From Chlorops oryzae (lineage: Eukaryota; Arthropoda; Insecta; Diptera; Chloropidae), in NCBI GenBank assembly GCA_020466095.1, contig CM035806.1, positions 124,547,407-124,611,406 of the forward strand: DNA of 64,000 nucleotides. Reading direction: 5' to 3'. Below are positions 1 to 11,164 of this stretch, in pieces. Position 1 is the first letter of the stretch; every line of letters starts with the position of its first letter. Position numbers and translations under genes: made by a program. Below the pieces are notes generated by a model. It saw only the letters and a list, made by a program, of their open reading frames with translations. It had not been told where the DNA came from and did not search any database.

Positions 1-1085
1 ATCAATTGGTATAAAATTTATTTAAATTGGAGTGACGGTTTATTTGTTATTTGGCAAAGCCTTTTATTTTTGCCAAAAAAAATATTTGGCCCAGTTTAAC
101 TGTTATTGTTTGACTGAAAAAATAAAAGTCAGTATTTACCAGTTAATATTGGACTTTTTCTAAAAAAGTTATGAAAATAAAATGCATCCCGGATTCGTAT
201 AGAGAATGTCCTGAGGATCACAATGACATCGAAAAGATTTCTGTGCGACAATTTGTTGTCCTGGCTTTTTAAAATTTTTAAAGACATTGAAACTGTTATT
301 TTCAGTCCCTGCACAATACAACAAGTGACACTTGGCTATGGCGGGAAAAAATCACCGAGACGGGTGAGCGGAGGATGGAAAAATTGTATGGAATATGGAC
401 TTTCACCACACAGGTTGGACATTCAACAAAAGCAATACAGCCGCAATAAAGTTTAGACCACATAGTACTATAAATGGCACTTGGCAAAAAACGTGTGTGT
501 TGAATTGAAGTAGGCCCCCTGTGCATGCATTCCTATGGAAAAATCAAAAACGTAGCACGCCCCCTGAAAATTCCGGTTCCGGTCTAACAAATATTTTATA
601 ATCATGTAATATGAACTAAAATTTTTGTTAAAAATCAGATATATATAAGTGTTAATCAAAGGTTTTTCATAAGAACTCAATATATTTTACAGCAAAATAT
701 GTTATTTTTATACAATTAAAAATAATTAGATAAAATTTTGCTCATATTATTGGGGAACGCTAAAGCAGAGTACTCATGCGTCGAATATGACCGATTCTCA
801 AAAAGTTTGAATTCCACTACAGAACAGCTGATATGAAATATTCATTGATATCATAACTAAAATTACTCGATACATAACTAGTGGCTGAAGTACTTACGAC
901 ATATCATGATAAATAGAATGCATAAACTATATATTTTTGGAGCTCTTCTGAATGAAAAAGGTACAAAATTGCATAAACTATCATAAAAAACTAAAAATGT
1001 TTTACATTAGAAAGAAAACATTAAAAAATTTGATCGCAAGTATATTTTGTTTAGTTACAAAATTGAGAGAGTATTCAAAAAATTA
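1..1085. other. AT-rich stretch without a recognisable gene
   Basis: No reading frame of convincing coding character and no clear terminal repeats are visible. Short open frames are low-complexity or unrelated to any family I recognise. Confidence 0.6.
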
Positions 1086-1431
1086 TATCATCACTAAAGC
1101 AGTTTTTGTGATTTTCGTAACAGACCCTAGTACAGGAGGTACCCCTAAAAACTGGTTCGATCGGGTCCATTCTCGAACTTGTTCTTACTCATGTGCCTGT
1201 GAGTTGGCATACCAAATTTCGTCAACATAGCTCAACTCCTTCGATAAGAAAACTGTATACAAACAGACGGACAGACGCACAGACAGACGGACTTGTCTAA
1301 ATCGATTCTCCTGGTGACGCTGATCATTTCTATATATATTTTGTATGGTCTATCTCGACTAGTTCTGGGTGTTACACACAACCACACAAACGCAATATAC
1401 CCTCGACACAGAGTGTGTCGGGTATAAAAAT
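1086..1431 (+). mobile_element. DINE-1-like element, family A, 3' part
   Basis: The stretch carries the family A signature seen at least eight more times in this window: CAGACCCTAGTAC, then GGTCCATTCTCGAAC, a GACAGACGGAC microsatellite core, TCTCCTGGTGACGCTGATCA, and the terminal hairpin formed by CGACACAGAGTGTGTCG next to GGGTATAAAAA. A GTCY core plus terminal hairpin is typical of DINE-1/Helentron-associated non-autonomous elements. The 5' part with the GTCAGGCGAGCCTGAC hairpin is missing. The assignment to the Helitron group is inference from structure. Confidence 0.75.
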
Positions 1432-1539
1432 TACATTTTGACTCTTAATTCTAAATGAATAACTAAGACTCGTTACTATATTTTAATGGTGTAAAATGCC
1501 CTATTTGTGCTCATAGTTAGGCCCCAAATGAATTTTCAA

Positions 1540-1626
1540 ATGTTTCAAATGTGCCAGTGGCAAAGGGGCGGTTTTCAAAAAATTATAAAACAAAATTCGG
1601 CATATGAGGCCCCTTGAAAATCTCAA
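1540..1626 (-). repeat. Decayed fragment of DINE-like family A
   Basis: GGCAAAGGGGCGGTTTTCA followed by a degenerate AATTCGGCATATGAGGCCCC matches the internal 5' portion of the family A copies at 18.1 kb and 35.4 kb in reverse orientation. Confidence 0.5.
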
Positions 1627-2212
1627 GAATACTTTGTATTAATGGGCGTGGTCGTAGGGCCTGTTTTAAAATACATATTTCCATAGAATCATGACATTAA
1701 AATCAAAAAAAAAAATTCATAAAATTGTAAATTTAGCACTGCTAAGCTATTGTAGAAATATTGTAATATCAAATTAAAATATGAAATATTGGATTTGAAG
1801 ACCGTTAACACAGCTGACAGAGAAAACTGTGGCATATAAAAGAATAAAAATTTCGAGAATAAAACAAGCAAGAAAGCTGCTGAAGTAAATAGAGCTAAAG
1901 AGATCTTTTTTGAAAGTATGTAATGCCAGCAGTTATTTCGGTAGTGCATTACCAAAGTTATGCATTTTTTCATAGATGGAATAGGAATGCAAAATTGGAA
2001 TGCAAGCTTAATTGTATTGAAAAAATTGGTAATCGAAAAGGTAATGTGTAGCCGAATGTATTCACCGCGAAAGCAAAGCGTTGCATACTTCTATAGAATT
2101 AATTGAGAATGCAGATAGTAATGCATTACAAAATCAAACCTTTTCGATTACTTTTCGTATAAGTGGTAATGCAATTAGGTATGCATTACAAAATAAAGGT
2201 GGGAGAATGGGA
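1627..2212. other. No gene; recurring GCATTAC words
   Basis: The words GCATTAC, ATGCATT or GCAATTA recur several times between about 1940 and 2200, but with no regular period and no coding signal. This is probably a fragment of an unidentified repeat. Confidence 0.35.
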
Positions 2213-2220
2213 GTCCACAG

Positions 2221-2728
2221 TAGGCTTGGCCAAAAAATATCGATAATATCGAAGTATCAAAAATATCGAAAAATCGCAACGAAATTTGTACTCGATACTT
2301 TATTTTTTGATATTTCGATGTATAGATACTGATTTGGCAGTATCGAAAAACGATATTTTTTTGTCAATAAGAAAACCAGTGTTGCCAAATCAGTGCTTTT
2401 TATCACTAAGACGAGATTTGCACAGTAAGACTTTCGGATAGAAAAACATTTTTTTTTGTCAAGAGACGCACGGGAAAGAAAGAAAAATGCTTCCATATCA
2501 CATCCCCATGCGTCCCTTATTATTATAGTATGTTTTTTTAAGTACTGGGGGAGTTGGAACTAATAAAACACTAGAGCTTAACTATACGCGTTTCTTACAG
2601 GGTATGTACTGCCGATATATCGATATATCGATATTTTTTTCAAATAATATTTTGTCGATATTCGATATTGTTTTGAAATATCGAAATGTCAAATATCGAT
2701 ATTTTTTTTTTTATTCTGGACACCCCTA
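2221..2728. mobile_element. hAT-like non-autonomous element with TATCGATA-rich ends
   Basis: An 8-bp direct repeat GTCCACAG flanks the element (2213-2220 and 2729-2736). The ends begin TAGGCTTGGCC and end GGACACCCCTA, an imperfect inverted repeat. Both subterminal regions are packed with ATCGATA/TATCGA words, for example at 2238-2270 and 2612-2702. The 8-bp target duplication and TAGGG-type end point to the hAT superfamily. There is no transposase inside, so it would need a partner in trans. Confidence 0.75.
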
Positions 2729-2736
2729 GTCCACAG

Positions 2737-3518
2737 CGAAAGAGATGGTCGAGATAGTCCGGTCTTCAAATACAGTCAAACTTCCATTCGAACTGAGTCG
2801 AGCAGTGCCGACTTTATCCCAAAAGCTGCCCTGTTTCCCAGGGCCTAAATAACCTTAAGAATTGTTAATACTATAATCAGGATAGAAAATGTAGGCATAG
2901 GTATTAGTGTATCATTTAGTCTTAAAGATTGTGGTTGCGTCTGAAACCTTATAATATTGATAAAATCAATAGAATATATTGTTAATGTTGCTGAGAAAAA
3001 GTGCAAAATTGAGGACGCCATGAACACTGATCATATATTTATATATATAAAAGTTTAATCGCGCCCGAAAATCGACTGCCTTAGGCCTGTGCCCTGAATG
3101 CCTTCATTACTCCAACAAATTCTTCGGATGATGTAGATTCGAGTGATGGAAGGCCGACTGCAATTCTTTTGTTTGTTCTTTTCTAATAATTTGTTGTTCA
3201 ATTAAATACTTTAATTATTATTTGTATTCAATTAATTTCGTCTCTTTCTGTTCCTCAATCGTGGGTTTCGTTACGTGAGTAAATGCGGCAATAATTGAAA
3301 ATTATGCTTGCCTGCAAGAGTTCCGGATTTCGATTGTGTAAGGAATTATTCAGTTGAAAAAACTAAAAATCAGGGGGCGTTTTTATGTTGTTATTGTTTT
3401 TGGCCAATTGCTTTTGTTGAGTGATTGATGAATTTGTGAGGTGCGATGTTTTTTTTTTTCGCTCCCTCTTTTAATGTCTTCAACGATTTAAATGGTAAAG
3501 AAAACAAATAAAAAACAT
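2737..3518. other. Unique-looking sequence without a recognisable gene
   Basis: No supported exon or repeat was found. It may belong to the downstream intron of the receptor gene whose exon ends at 4137, since that exon ends in a splice donor pointing this way. Confidence 0.4.
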
Positions 3519-3916
3519 ATAAGGGTGTTATAGTCAGACGAGTCTGACCATACAATACCCGACATAGGTATATAAACAGAAAGCTATATAGTTTTTAATC
3601 GAAGGCTTAAATAAGAGACAAAATATCTTCACAAATTGCGGTTTTAGACCAGTTTTAATGATTTTCATAAGAGATCCTATTACTGGAGATATCCTAAAAA
3701 AAAATGGTTCGATCGGGCCCATTCTCTCTCAACTCCTTCGATAAGAAAACTATATACAGACAGACAGACGGACGGACATGTCTAAAATGAATCTCCTGGT
3801 AACACTGATCATTTCTAAACACATTTTGTATGGTCTAACTCGATTGGTTCTAGATGTTACACACGATCACACAAACGCAATATACCCGCGACACAGAGTG
3901 TGTCGGATATAAAAAT
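3519..3916 (+). mobile_element. DINE-1-like element, family A, full span but internally deleted
   Basis: It starts with AAGGGTGTTATAGTCAGACG and its hairpin arm GTCAGACGAGTCTGAC, and ends with GACACAGAGTGTGTCGGATA plus TAAAAA. The (GACA/GACGGACA) core is at about 3756-3778. The middle section is shorter than in the full copy at 34.7-35.5 kb. It lies just beyond the receptor exon, in its presumed intron. Confidence 0.75.
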
Positions 3917-4130
3917 AACATTCCAATAGTACCAATAAACATTAAGACGCTGGTATTTTATATTTTAACGCTTGTTTTATGACCGATAACCCCAAAAAAA
4001 AATTTGACGATGAGATGAACGACCCCTTTCCCTTATTTGTTCGGGAATTTTTAAAGACAAGGATAGCCCTTTTATAAATTAATGTTTGTATCTACACAGT
4101 GCTGACGGCTGATTTATCCAATTCGGATGG

Positions 4131-4140
4131 ACTTACCTCC
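4131..4140 (-). other. Splice donor ending the receptor exon
   Basis: On the minus strand the sequence reads GGAG/GTAAGT, a consensus donor. The last exon base is 4137 and the intron starts at 4136, leaving one base of a split codon (phase 1). The open frame runs on for only six more codons before a stop at 4114, which fits intron read-through better than a true C-terminus. Confidence 0.75.
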
Positions 4141-5970
4141 GCCATTTGAGCAATGCTTTCCTCCGCTATTGCCATTTGGAGTATTCGACGCACTGTGTTG
4201 CAGAGCGCCACCGCCGCCTCCACTCATGACGCCATATTTGATCGGCTTAAAATGGAAGAAAGATGGCGAATAACCGGAGCCAGCACGACTCAGCGAACTG
4301 AATTGCTCCTCACGATCCTCGACGTAGAGTCCTTCTTTGCCCATGGCAGCCAACTGGCGGCCCTTTGGCATGAACATGACAAGAAACACTGTAGCGGACG
4401 TGGCGACGAGACCGAACGCAATGCAAGCGTCTTTATGCCGTTCGGCGACCGCTAAGCCGCACAGCGTCCAGCCGAGCCAAATCGGTATGGCACCACCGAT
4501 GGCAAGCCCAATATATGTCGCCTCACGATAGTTATCGCGTATTCCGCGCGATTTGATCGCCAACACCGCAACGAACATGATCAGGAAGATAATGTAGATC
4601 AGCGAGAATAGCAGCTCGGAGAATTGGGTTTTGCAGAGCGGAATGAGTATGGTTCCCGTAGATGTGACGCGTGTATACAAGTCCGCATTCGTGGGATGAA
4701 AGAGTGCCGCCGCCGTTGCCGCCGTCGTTGGCGTTGAAGCAGCAATTTTCGACGCTGTAACTAATGTACTTGAGGCGACCGTTGACGCTAGCAGACCACT
4801 GCCAACGATCGGTACACTAAGCGTATAGATCTCCGGCGGTTGTGTGAGCAACCACTGGGCACCAATGGCGACTTGTATGAGGACGGCGAATAGCAGCAGA
4901 AGTCCCTGGTACGGGGCCGGGAGATAGACGCCGCCATTAAGACTTATCAAAAATACACATTTGACGAGAAGCGCGGCGAAAACTAAAGCATACGAGACAC
5001 CGACACCGAAACGTATCGCGCCACAGCTTAACAGGGACGGTTGTGCGGTGAGTATGGCTCCCAGACTGGCACAGCCGAAGAGGCCCAAAAGCAACATTTG
5101 GCCAAGAAAGAGATGCCGTCGCGACGGTGATGTACGCCACGCCTTGAATAGCACGAAAATCTCAAAGGCGCCCATCATCAGCATCGTGAGTGTGGCCAAA
5201 ACAAGTACAGGTATGACCCAGGGCTCCTTACGCAGACCGCTGAAGCCACTTGTGCCGGGGAAGGTCGCGACGATTGTCGGCGGCGTTGTTGCATTATTGC
5301 CAACTGTGATCTGTGACTGGGATGTTACCAACGCTGGCAGACTGTTAACACGCGTCTTTGCGCCAACGATCGCAATTTTCGAAGCAGACTGCGATGCCGG
5401 TGGCGCCGGTGCTGGCTGGTATGGTGAGGCTGTACTCGTTGTCGGTACGATAAAAAACTCCGTTGACATCTCAATCAAGCGATCGGCTTTTGAAACATTT
5501 ATCGCTGCCAGTTGCGCAGCTGCGGAAACCTCAGCGATCGAGCTAACGATCGCTGAATGATCGAGCGTATTTACGTTGACGTCCTCGCGACGATTGAGTT
5601 GCTTCGCTTGGCGGCTGCGCATTGCGTCATCAGAGCTCTCCTCGTCATTTTCCCCATCCAAACTGCGTAGCGCAATCGTGTACAGCTTCTGCTCCTGTTG
5701 CTCGTTCTGGTGCTGTAGCGACCGTGACGACGCCAGCGACGCAACGAGGTAGTTGCTCCTGCTCAGCTGATTCTTGAACGTCATGGCGCCTGAAGAAATC
5801 GGTGCCGTCATGACTTTCTTGCGTGACAGCGGCAGCAGACGCTCGCCGAATTTCGGTTCATGTGCACTAGTCCCTAGAGCGGGGTCTAAAGCTGCCGCCG
5901 AGTTGAAACTGTGCGCCGCTTGCAGGATGCAACCAAGCATGATCAGCGAAAGCAGCGTGTGCGACTTCAT
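4137..5970 (-). CDS. Class C-like seven-transmembrane receptor, partial (3' exon(s) not seen)
   Basis: The start at 5970 is chosen because MKSHTLLSLIMLGCILQAAHS is a classic signal peptide in a good CGAAAA-ATG context. An upstream in-frame ATG at 6219 would bury it under 83 low-complexity residues. After a roughly 225-residue Ser/Thr/Ala-rich ectodomain come seven hydrophobic segments at about residues 251-275, 288-310, 318-343, 352-374, 452-474, 485-507 and 514-535. Cys316 before TM3 and Cys446 in the second extracellular loop are placed for the usual receptor disulfide. That loop is unusually long (about 75 residues, Ala/Thr-rich). The ectodomain lacks a recognisable Venus-flytrap domain, which suggests a GPRC5/bride-of-sevenless-like orphan at the cell surface. 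The family call is inference from topology and pattern. The tail is Gly/Ser-rich and the frame ends at a splice donor, so the cytoplasmic tail is incomplete. GC content is far above the flanks. Confidence 0.75.
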
Positions 5971-6219
5971 TTTTCGTTGATTTATTTGTAATGTTCTTGT
6001 TGTTGTTGTTGTTGTTGATGGTGGTGTTGGCGGCGGCGGTGCAGCTGGCGGTGGCTTAATTGCTTTCAAAGTTCTTGTGCTGTCGTCCCGAAAATTACCA
6101 ACACTGCCAACAACAGCAAGAACACAATATATTTGAGTCTCGTCGGCATCATCAGCAACACTCGCTGACGTGCCTACTGCTGCTGAAGATGTCGATGCTG
6201 CGTGCGTCAATCTTGTCAT

Positions 6220-6780
6220 TCGTACGAGAATTCAAACTGCGGAACCGGCCTGTCAGACCCGACGCGAGGGGCCCGTGTGACGCGCAACTATTCGTTTTTT
6301 TATGTTTGATCTTTTTTCTTTTTGTTGAAATCTTCGCGCTCGCGCTTTACTTGCGTACTTTACTCGCTTTTTATTCGTTTTGGGATCTTTTCTTTTTCGT
6401 TTTCAGCGCATGCGCGTCGTTCGATCTCCGCGCACGCGTCCGTTAGGCTTGCGTTTCTTTCGCTGACTAACGACAACTAACTTCTTTACGTTGCGGACGG
6501 GTTTTTTTTCTCGCCCGACTTGCATTAGGCGCAGACAAAGCCAAAGACCAAACCAAAGAAGCAGACTGCCTGATCTCAGGCAGGTTCCAACACGAGCGCG
6601 TTGGACCAAAGCACACGACCGAGTCTCGTTTGAGATGGGGGTTCGGTCTTAGATTTGGTTAGCTCTCAAGAGAGCTCGTTGGCTCGGCCTTGTTGCACAA
6701 AGAGTTGCCACAAAATGTTGCAAGCGTTCAAGGTTACAGTCTTCTCTCGATATTGGAACTAAATTTTCGTATTTACTTAT
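6220..6780 (-). other. 5' flank of the receptor gene (possible 5' UTR and promoter)
   Basis: GC-rich, CpG-containing sequence (for example around 6250-6290 and 6400-6440) stands out from the AT-rich surroundings and lies directly upstream of the receptor start. It may hold the 5' UTR and promoter. I could not assign a TATA box, initiator or 5' exon with confidence. Confidence 0.35.
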
Positions 6781-6983
6781 TTATGCCGCTTACAGACTAT
6801 TGCATTAACTGATTTTACATCGTTAAAGTAGTCTTTATCGCTGAATTTAGCCTACTTAAATTCAGAAATAAAATCATGATTTTCGCCGTTTCATATTGCA
6901 ACCCTTACGTTTTACTCCTTTTTTCTCAACGTTGAACGTCAAAATCACATGTTTTTCATTTTTAAAAACAAAACAAGAAGGAA

Positions 6984-7810
6984 ATGGTAGAAGGTGTAAG
7001 TGAATAAATTTAATATTTTTCAATAATTTAACTTGGTATTTGTGTTTTTTATTAGCGCAAAGTTGATGAACCAAAAAAATTGAAGCGGAAGCGTTGGAAT
7101 ACAGATGACGACGAAGCTTTAGTGGATATATGGCGAGAGTACGAGGCAGATCTGAGGCGAAATAAAAGAAACTCGCACATATATGCGGAAATATCAGAAA
7201 AAATGAGTAACTCGTTTACGTCGCAAGAAATATTCACAAAAATTCGGAATTTCCGACAAAAATATAGGTAAAATGTATAATGTTTGTTCCGTTTCCTAAT
7301 GATTCATGTTATATTCAATATACAGAATCGAGAAGAAGGAAATGGGATCATCAGGAGGCAGCCCATCACAGTGGACTCTATATAATAAAGTGCACTAAAT
7401 AATTGGCAGCCATGCCTGTAATGCAAACCCATTCTTGGAATCTTTTGTAATGCATAAAGTCAACACGTTTGGTGCAGTTTTTTTTATTATATTGTATTTT
7501 TTAGGAATTTGAATGTGAAATGTCGCACTCTCCACAATCTCCCCAATCACCTCTATCACCAAGTATGACAGAACCGACGTCGCCTGTATCCATTCTAGAG
7601 GAAACTGCTTCCACAATTTCAGGCTCTTCCGAATCTGCAAAGAAAAAAGGCAGTCAAATTAAGGAAGTGTTTTCATTTATAAAAACTCAAAGTGAAAAAC
7701 AGTTCGAACTGCTGCGGGACATAAGTGCCGATTTCAAAGAGTTTATAAAAAACCAAGATGAGAATGACAAGGCCATTATTGAAATATTTAAAAAAATTTC
7801 AGAAAAATAA
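6984..7810 (+). CDS. SANT/Myb-like DNA-binding protein of the PIF/Harbinger element (spliced)
   Basis: Exon model: 6984-6995 (ATG plus three codons, donor GTAAGT), 7056-7267, 7326-about 7395, 7505-7810. Exon 2 reads KRKRWNTDDDEALVDIWREY and continues to KIRNFRQKY, the tryptophan-spaced helix pattern of the SANT/MADF-like domain that accompanies HARBI1 transposases. Exon 3 gives GGSPSQWTLYNKVH. The last exon has an SP-rich linker and a charged C-terminal helix (about residues FSFIKTQSEKQFELL to the end), likely a dimerisation or transposase-contact region. The join after exon 3 lacks a consensus donor: the frame ends CAC-TAA where GTAAAT would be expected, so a single lost G may have broken it. 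The protein's known role is to help bring transposase to DNA and into the nucleus. Confidence 0.7.
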
Positions 7811-7869
7811 ACAATTTCGAGTTAAATAGTTATTAAATAGGTGTGTAAAACTAATTTTTTTGTGGATCA

Positions 7870-9752
7870 TTACTTACAAGAACTGTTCGCGATTGCATTG
7901 CGAATACGTTTTGCCTCCTCGCGGCTTTCGCCAATAAGAGTGGTGTGATTTGGCTGTGGTTGTTGCGTATTTCGATAATATTCCTCATACCAGTACTCCT
8001 CTACGACATCGTTCTGATTAATCAAAAATTTGTGCAAAAGACAACATGCTTTTATTACGACGTTAATGTTCTTTGGAACTAATTCCAGGCCTTTTCCGAT
8101 TTTTCTAAAACGCGTCTTCAGTTGCCCAAATGCGTTCTCAATAACACGGCGACATCTGCTGAGACGATAGTTAAATAGTTTTTATCTTTCTGGCTGGTTG
8201 GCCTTGTACGGATAAGGTTTCATCATATACTGAGACAACTTGAACGCCGAATCACCAATCAAAACTACCGGAACGTTTTCATTGCTTATTAATTTGCTGT
8301 GCTCAATGAAAATATCAGTAGACTCATGAAACCTTTTTAGGGAGCTGTTCTCAAATATGTAAGAATCATTGTTTCGGCCAGCGGATCCAATATTTACATA
8401 CGTAAACATGCACCTTTACGAATTGAAAAATTCATAGCTTGTCAGTTTTATGTATATCTTAACGTTTATTTACCTGTGGTCACAAGCAGCCAATAAAACA
8501 TTCGAATACCACCCTTTGTAGTTATTAAGGGCATGGTATGGTTTTAAAAAATTTTTGGGTTGTTTTTTTTATTTATTTTTTTTCTGAATGTACAACATTT
8601 CAAGAGTATTGTGTAAAAATTCCAAGTAAATCGTACTAAAACTAAAGGAGATACAGCGATTCAAGTGAGTGGACCTTAGTGTAAAAAGTGTAGAAAAAAA
8701 AATTTCAAATCGATTTTGTGGAAAACGACTTTTTTGAAGTCCGTGAACACGATGCTGCAAAATCTACTTGACCGATCGTTTTAAAATTTTTTTCAATTAT
8801 TATACACATAAATCAACAGGTATCGCCGTGGCCCTTTTTTTTATTTTTTTTCCTATTTTAAAATAATAAAGTAACCTCAATTTTTAAGCGAAAATCGCGT
8901 TTTTGACTTCAAAACGCTACCAAAAAAAAAAATAAATTATTAAAAAAAATAGGGCCACGGCGATACCTCGGGATACAAATTACCTTTTAAAAACATGTTT
9001 CCTTTTTTTTTTCAGATGAACCGCTAACCTCTAATCATGTTCACGGCAAACCAACTTTTTTTCGAGGAGCCTCCGGAGAATCGATACCACGTATTTATCT
9101 ATCGATAATTTCAATTTTTTTTTTTTTCCCAAATACACTTAACTACAACATGTATATGAAGAAAATAAACCAACATTATTCATGTCTCCAAAAAAAAAAT
9201 CATGAAAACATGCCTTTTTTTCGGGTTTAAAACCATACCATGCCCTTAAAGTCTACGGCGTCGGACTTCGGTGGCTGCATTTCTATATGACATCCATCTT
9301 TAAGAGAAAAAAAAAATTTGAAAAAAAATCGTTCATAATTTCTTACTTATAATACCTATAGCTCCAACGCATTGTGGAAATCCAAGATCTTCGAATCCTT
9401 TTATGACTCTCCGAATTTCAGCTTGAGTGGGTGGGTAAGTGTAAATGTATCCGCTCAGGTTCTCACACACTGCGTTAGAGAATTCGAGCACTATCTCCGA
9501 TACTGTGCTGAGCCCAACGCCAAACAAATTCGCAATCGTTCGATACTCCCCCGAAGAGCCCAATGCGTACATGGCGATTGCAACTCTCTGCTCCAACTGT
9601 ATACATGTTATAAAATTTGTGTCCTTTTTCTCAATGCATTTGACGAGGTCGCATAGTTTGCAAAACGAGTTTCTACTCATACGGAAATTATCCTTAAACG
9701 TAGCATCGTCCATAGCAGGAACATCTTGTTCCCAAAAATTGCTGTAACGGTC
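7870..9752 (-). pseudogene. HARBI1-type PIF/Harbinger transposase, broken
   Basis: Exons on the minus strand: 9752-9356 (from DRYSNFWEQDVPAMDD to FPQCVGAI), 9297-8474 interrupted by a transposon at 9245-8529, and 8413-7870. Introns have GT/AG ends. A short upstream exon ends at the GTAAGT donor at 9810-9809, and an ATG at 9991 may begin the protein; that part is uncertain. The catalytic triad can be followed: Asp in AIDGCHIEMQPPKSDAVDF (codon split by an intron), Asp in VVLIGDSAF, and Glu in RRVIENAFGQLK. Codon 8184-8182 is TAA where Lys is expected (PER*KLFNYRLSR). The frame stays open after it to AAG TAA at 7870. The enzyme cuts and pastes DNA into TWA targets. This copy is dead by nonsense and by insertion. 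Confidence 0.85.
8529..9245. mobile_element. TTAA-flanked foldback element inside the transposase exon
   Basis: Ends GGGCATGGTATGGTTTTAAA and its inverse complement are flanked by TTAA on both sides (8525-8528, 9246-9249). Removing the element and one TTAA restores the transposase frame exactly (VDF-NNYKGWYS). A second inverted pair, GGTATCGCCGTGGCCC at about 8819 and its complement at about 8953, makes the interior a near-palindrome. The TTAA target is typical of the piggyBac superfamily, but the outer GGG (not CCC) is unusual. No coding capacity. Confidence 0.88.
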
Positions 9753-10165
9753 CTACAAACGCACAATACTGATAAATGGATTCATCAATACCATGTTTCT
9801 GGTACTTACACGTTTCCAAGGTCTTATTTGACTGATTTCACTACTTAAAAGCACTGTACCAATCTGCAAATTACATATTACAAATCGATGCCAATAAGTT
9901 CGTGATTAGCATCATTGCAGTCGCCCTTATTTTCCGCATTTTCTGGCGTCTCAACAGTAACATAAGCTAGTTTTTCCTTATTCCCATTCATTTTAATATT
10001 TATTTAAGAAATCCTTAAAACGATTCAATATTTTTTGAAAAGCAACCAAAACAAAAAACAGCTGATTGGATTTGTAAATTCATAAGCAGGCAGCAAGGGG
10101 TTTTTTTTTTAAATTCAACTTAAGGAGCTAAAATCAGATTTTAAACTTATAATCTGTAAGCGGCA

Positions 10166-10539
10166 TTATATTCGATAGATAGATTTTCGCTTGCAGCGAA
10201 ATATGCTATTTTAGAAATTTTGGAGTTGAATTTTGTTTGTTTGACAGCAGATTCTTGAACGAAAAAAAAAAGAAAACGGGCCAGGCGCGTACGCAGGGAA
10301 TTATTTCGCAAGGGGTTTTAGGCACTTATTTATTTTTTATTACTCATGGAGGCAATTTTTCACCCCTCATCCGAAATATACAAAAAACGATGCAATTAAC
10401 CCATAAATTCTTTCATGTATGATCCTAATAACTTCTTTTGAAATACTTTGGACGAACTTTCTCAGTGGTCGCGAAAAAGTTAAAGCATATAAATTTTCAT
10501 ATAGCGATTATTCGTTCGTGGAACCCCACATTTCGGAGG
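10166..10539. other. No gene seen between PIF and hAT-like elements
   Basis: AT-rich, no repeat or coding signature beyond short homopolymers. Confidence 0.5.
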
Positions 10540-10699
10540 GAGTTTGACAGTGTTGTAACAGTTCCTTTTTTTTTGTACCTAGGTACAGGTACAGTTCCTT
10601 CCAAAAAAAAGGAACTAGTTCCAGGTACAGGTACACAAAATTAAAAGTAACTAGGTACAAGGTACAGGTACAAAAAAGGTACTTTTCAAAATTCACTTA

Positions 10700-11164
10700 G
10701 AGCCAATTTCACCAAGCATACTTAAGTAAAAATCGTCGTTTAAGTACAGATTTTCATTTTCATCAACCTAAATGGCAAGTCGAACTTAAGTGATCCATAT
10801 CGGGCACTTAAGTAGAGTTTATGCAACTCTGTGTTGTTGTAATGGAAACAGCTGATTTAAAAAGAAAACTATTTATGTATATGGAAACTTGTTTTATTTA
10901 TCATGTCCATAGCTCTTGCGTTAACTTTATCAGTTTGTTTGCACTCAATTATAGACTTCTTGCTTTGAACGCACGTGCGGGACTCCATGTCTTATTTATT
11001 TATATTTTAAATCAGCTGATTACGACGGTGTTGCACTAAAAATAAAAGGTGCTGCCGTACTTCCGCGTAACTAAATTTTTATTTGATGAAACGGGCTGAA
11101 ACTTAAATGCGTACTTAAGTGCCAATCGGTACTTAAACTTAAATGCCTTTGGTGAAATTGGCTC
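10700..11164. mobile_element. Tourist-like MITE (PIF/Harbinger type)
   Basis: TIRs GAGCCAATTTCACCAA at 10700 and TTGGTGAAATTGGCTC ending at 11164 are flanked by TTA (10697-10699, 11165-11167). ACTTAAGT words recur inside both ends. The 3-bp TTA duplication and size fit a non-autonomous Harbinger element. It is nested in the surrounding hAT-like element. Confidence 0.85.

Larger units (their letters stand above)
6784..10165. mobile_element. Complete PIF/Harbinger element (decayed)
   Basis: TIRs TGCCGCTTACAGA at 6784 and TCTGTAAGCGGCA ending at 10165 are perfect inverse complements. They are flanked by the 3-bp duplication TTA (6781-6783, 10166-10168), which is the hallmark of PIF/Harbinger. 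Inside are the two genes this superfamily carries, divergent from the transposase's point of view: a SANT/Myb-like DNA-binding protein on the plus strand and a HARBI1-type DDE transposase on the minus strand. The transposase has a nonsense codon and a 717-bp TTAA-flanked insertion, so this copy cannot make a working enzyme. Confidence 0.93.

Noticed and set aside
4961..5560. 199-codon plus-strand frame
   Set aside because: Antisense shadow of the receptor exon, no domain, whereas the minus strand has a signal peptide and seven membrane helices.
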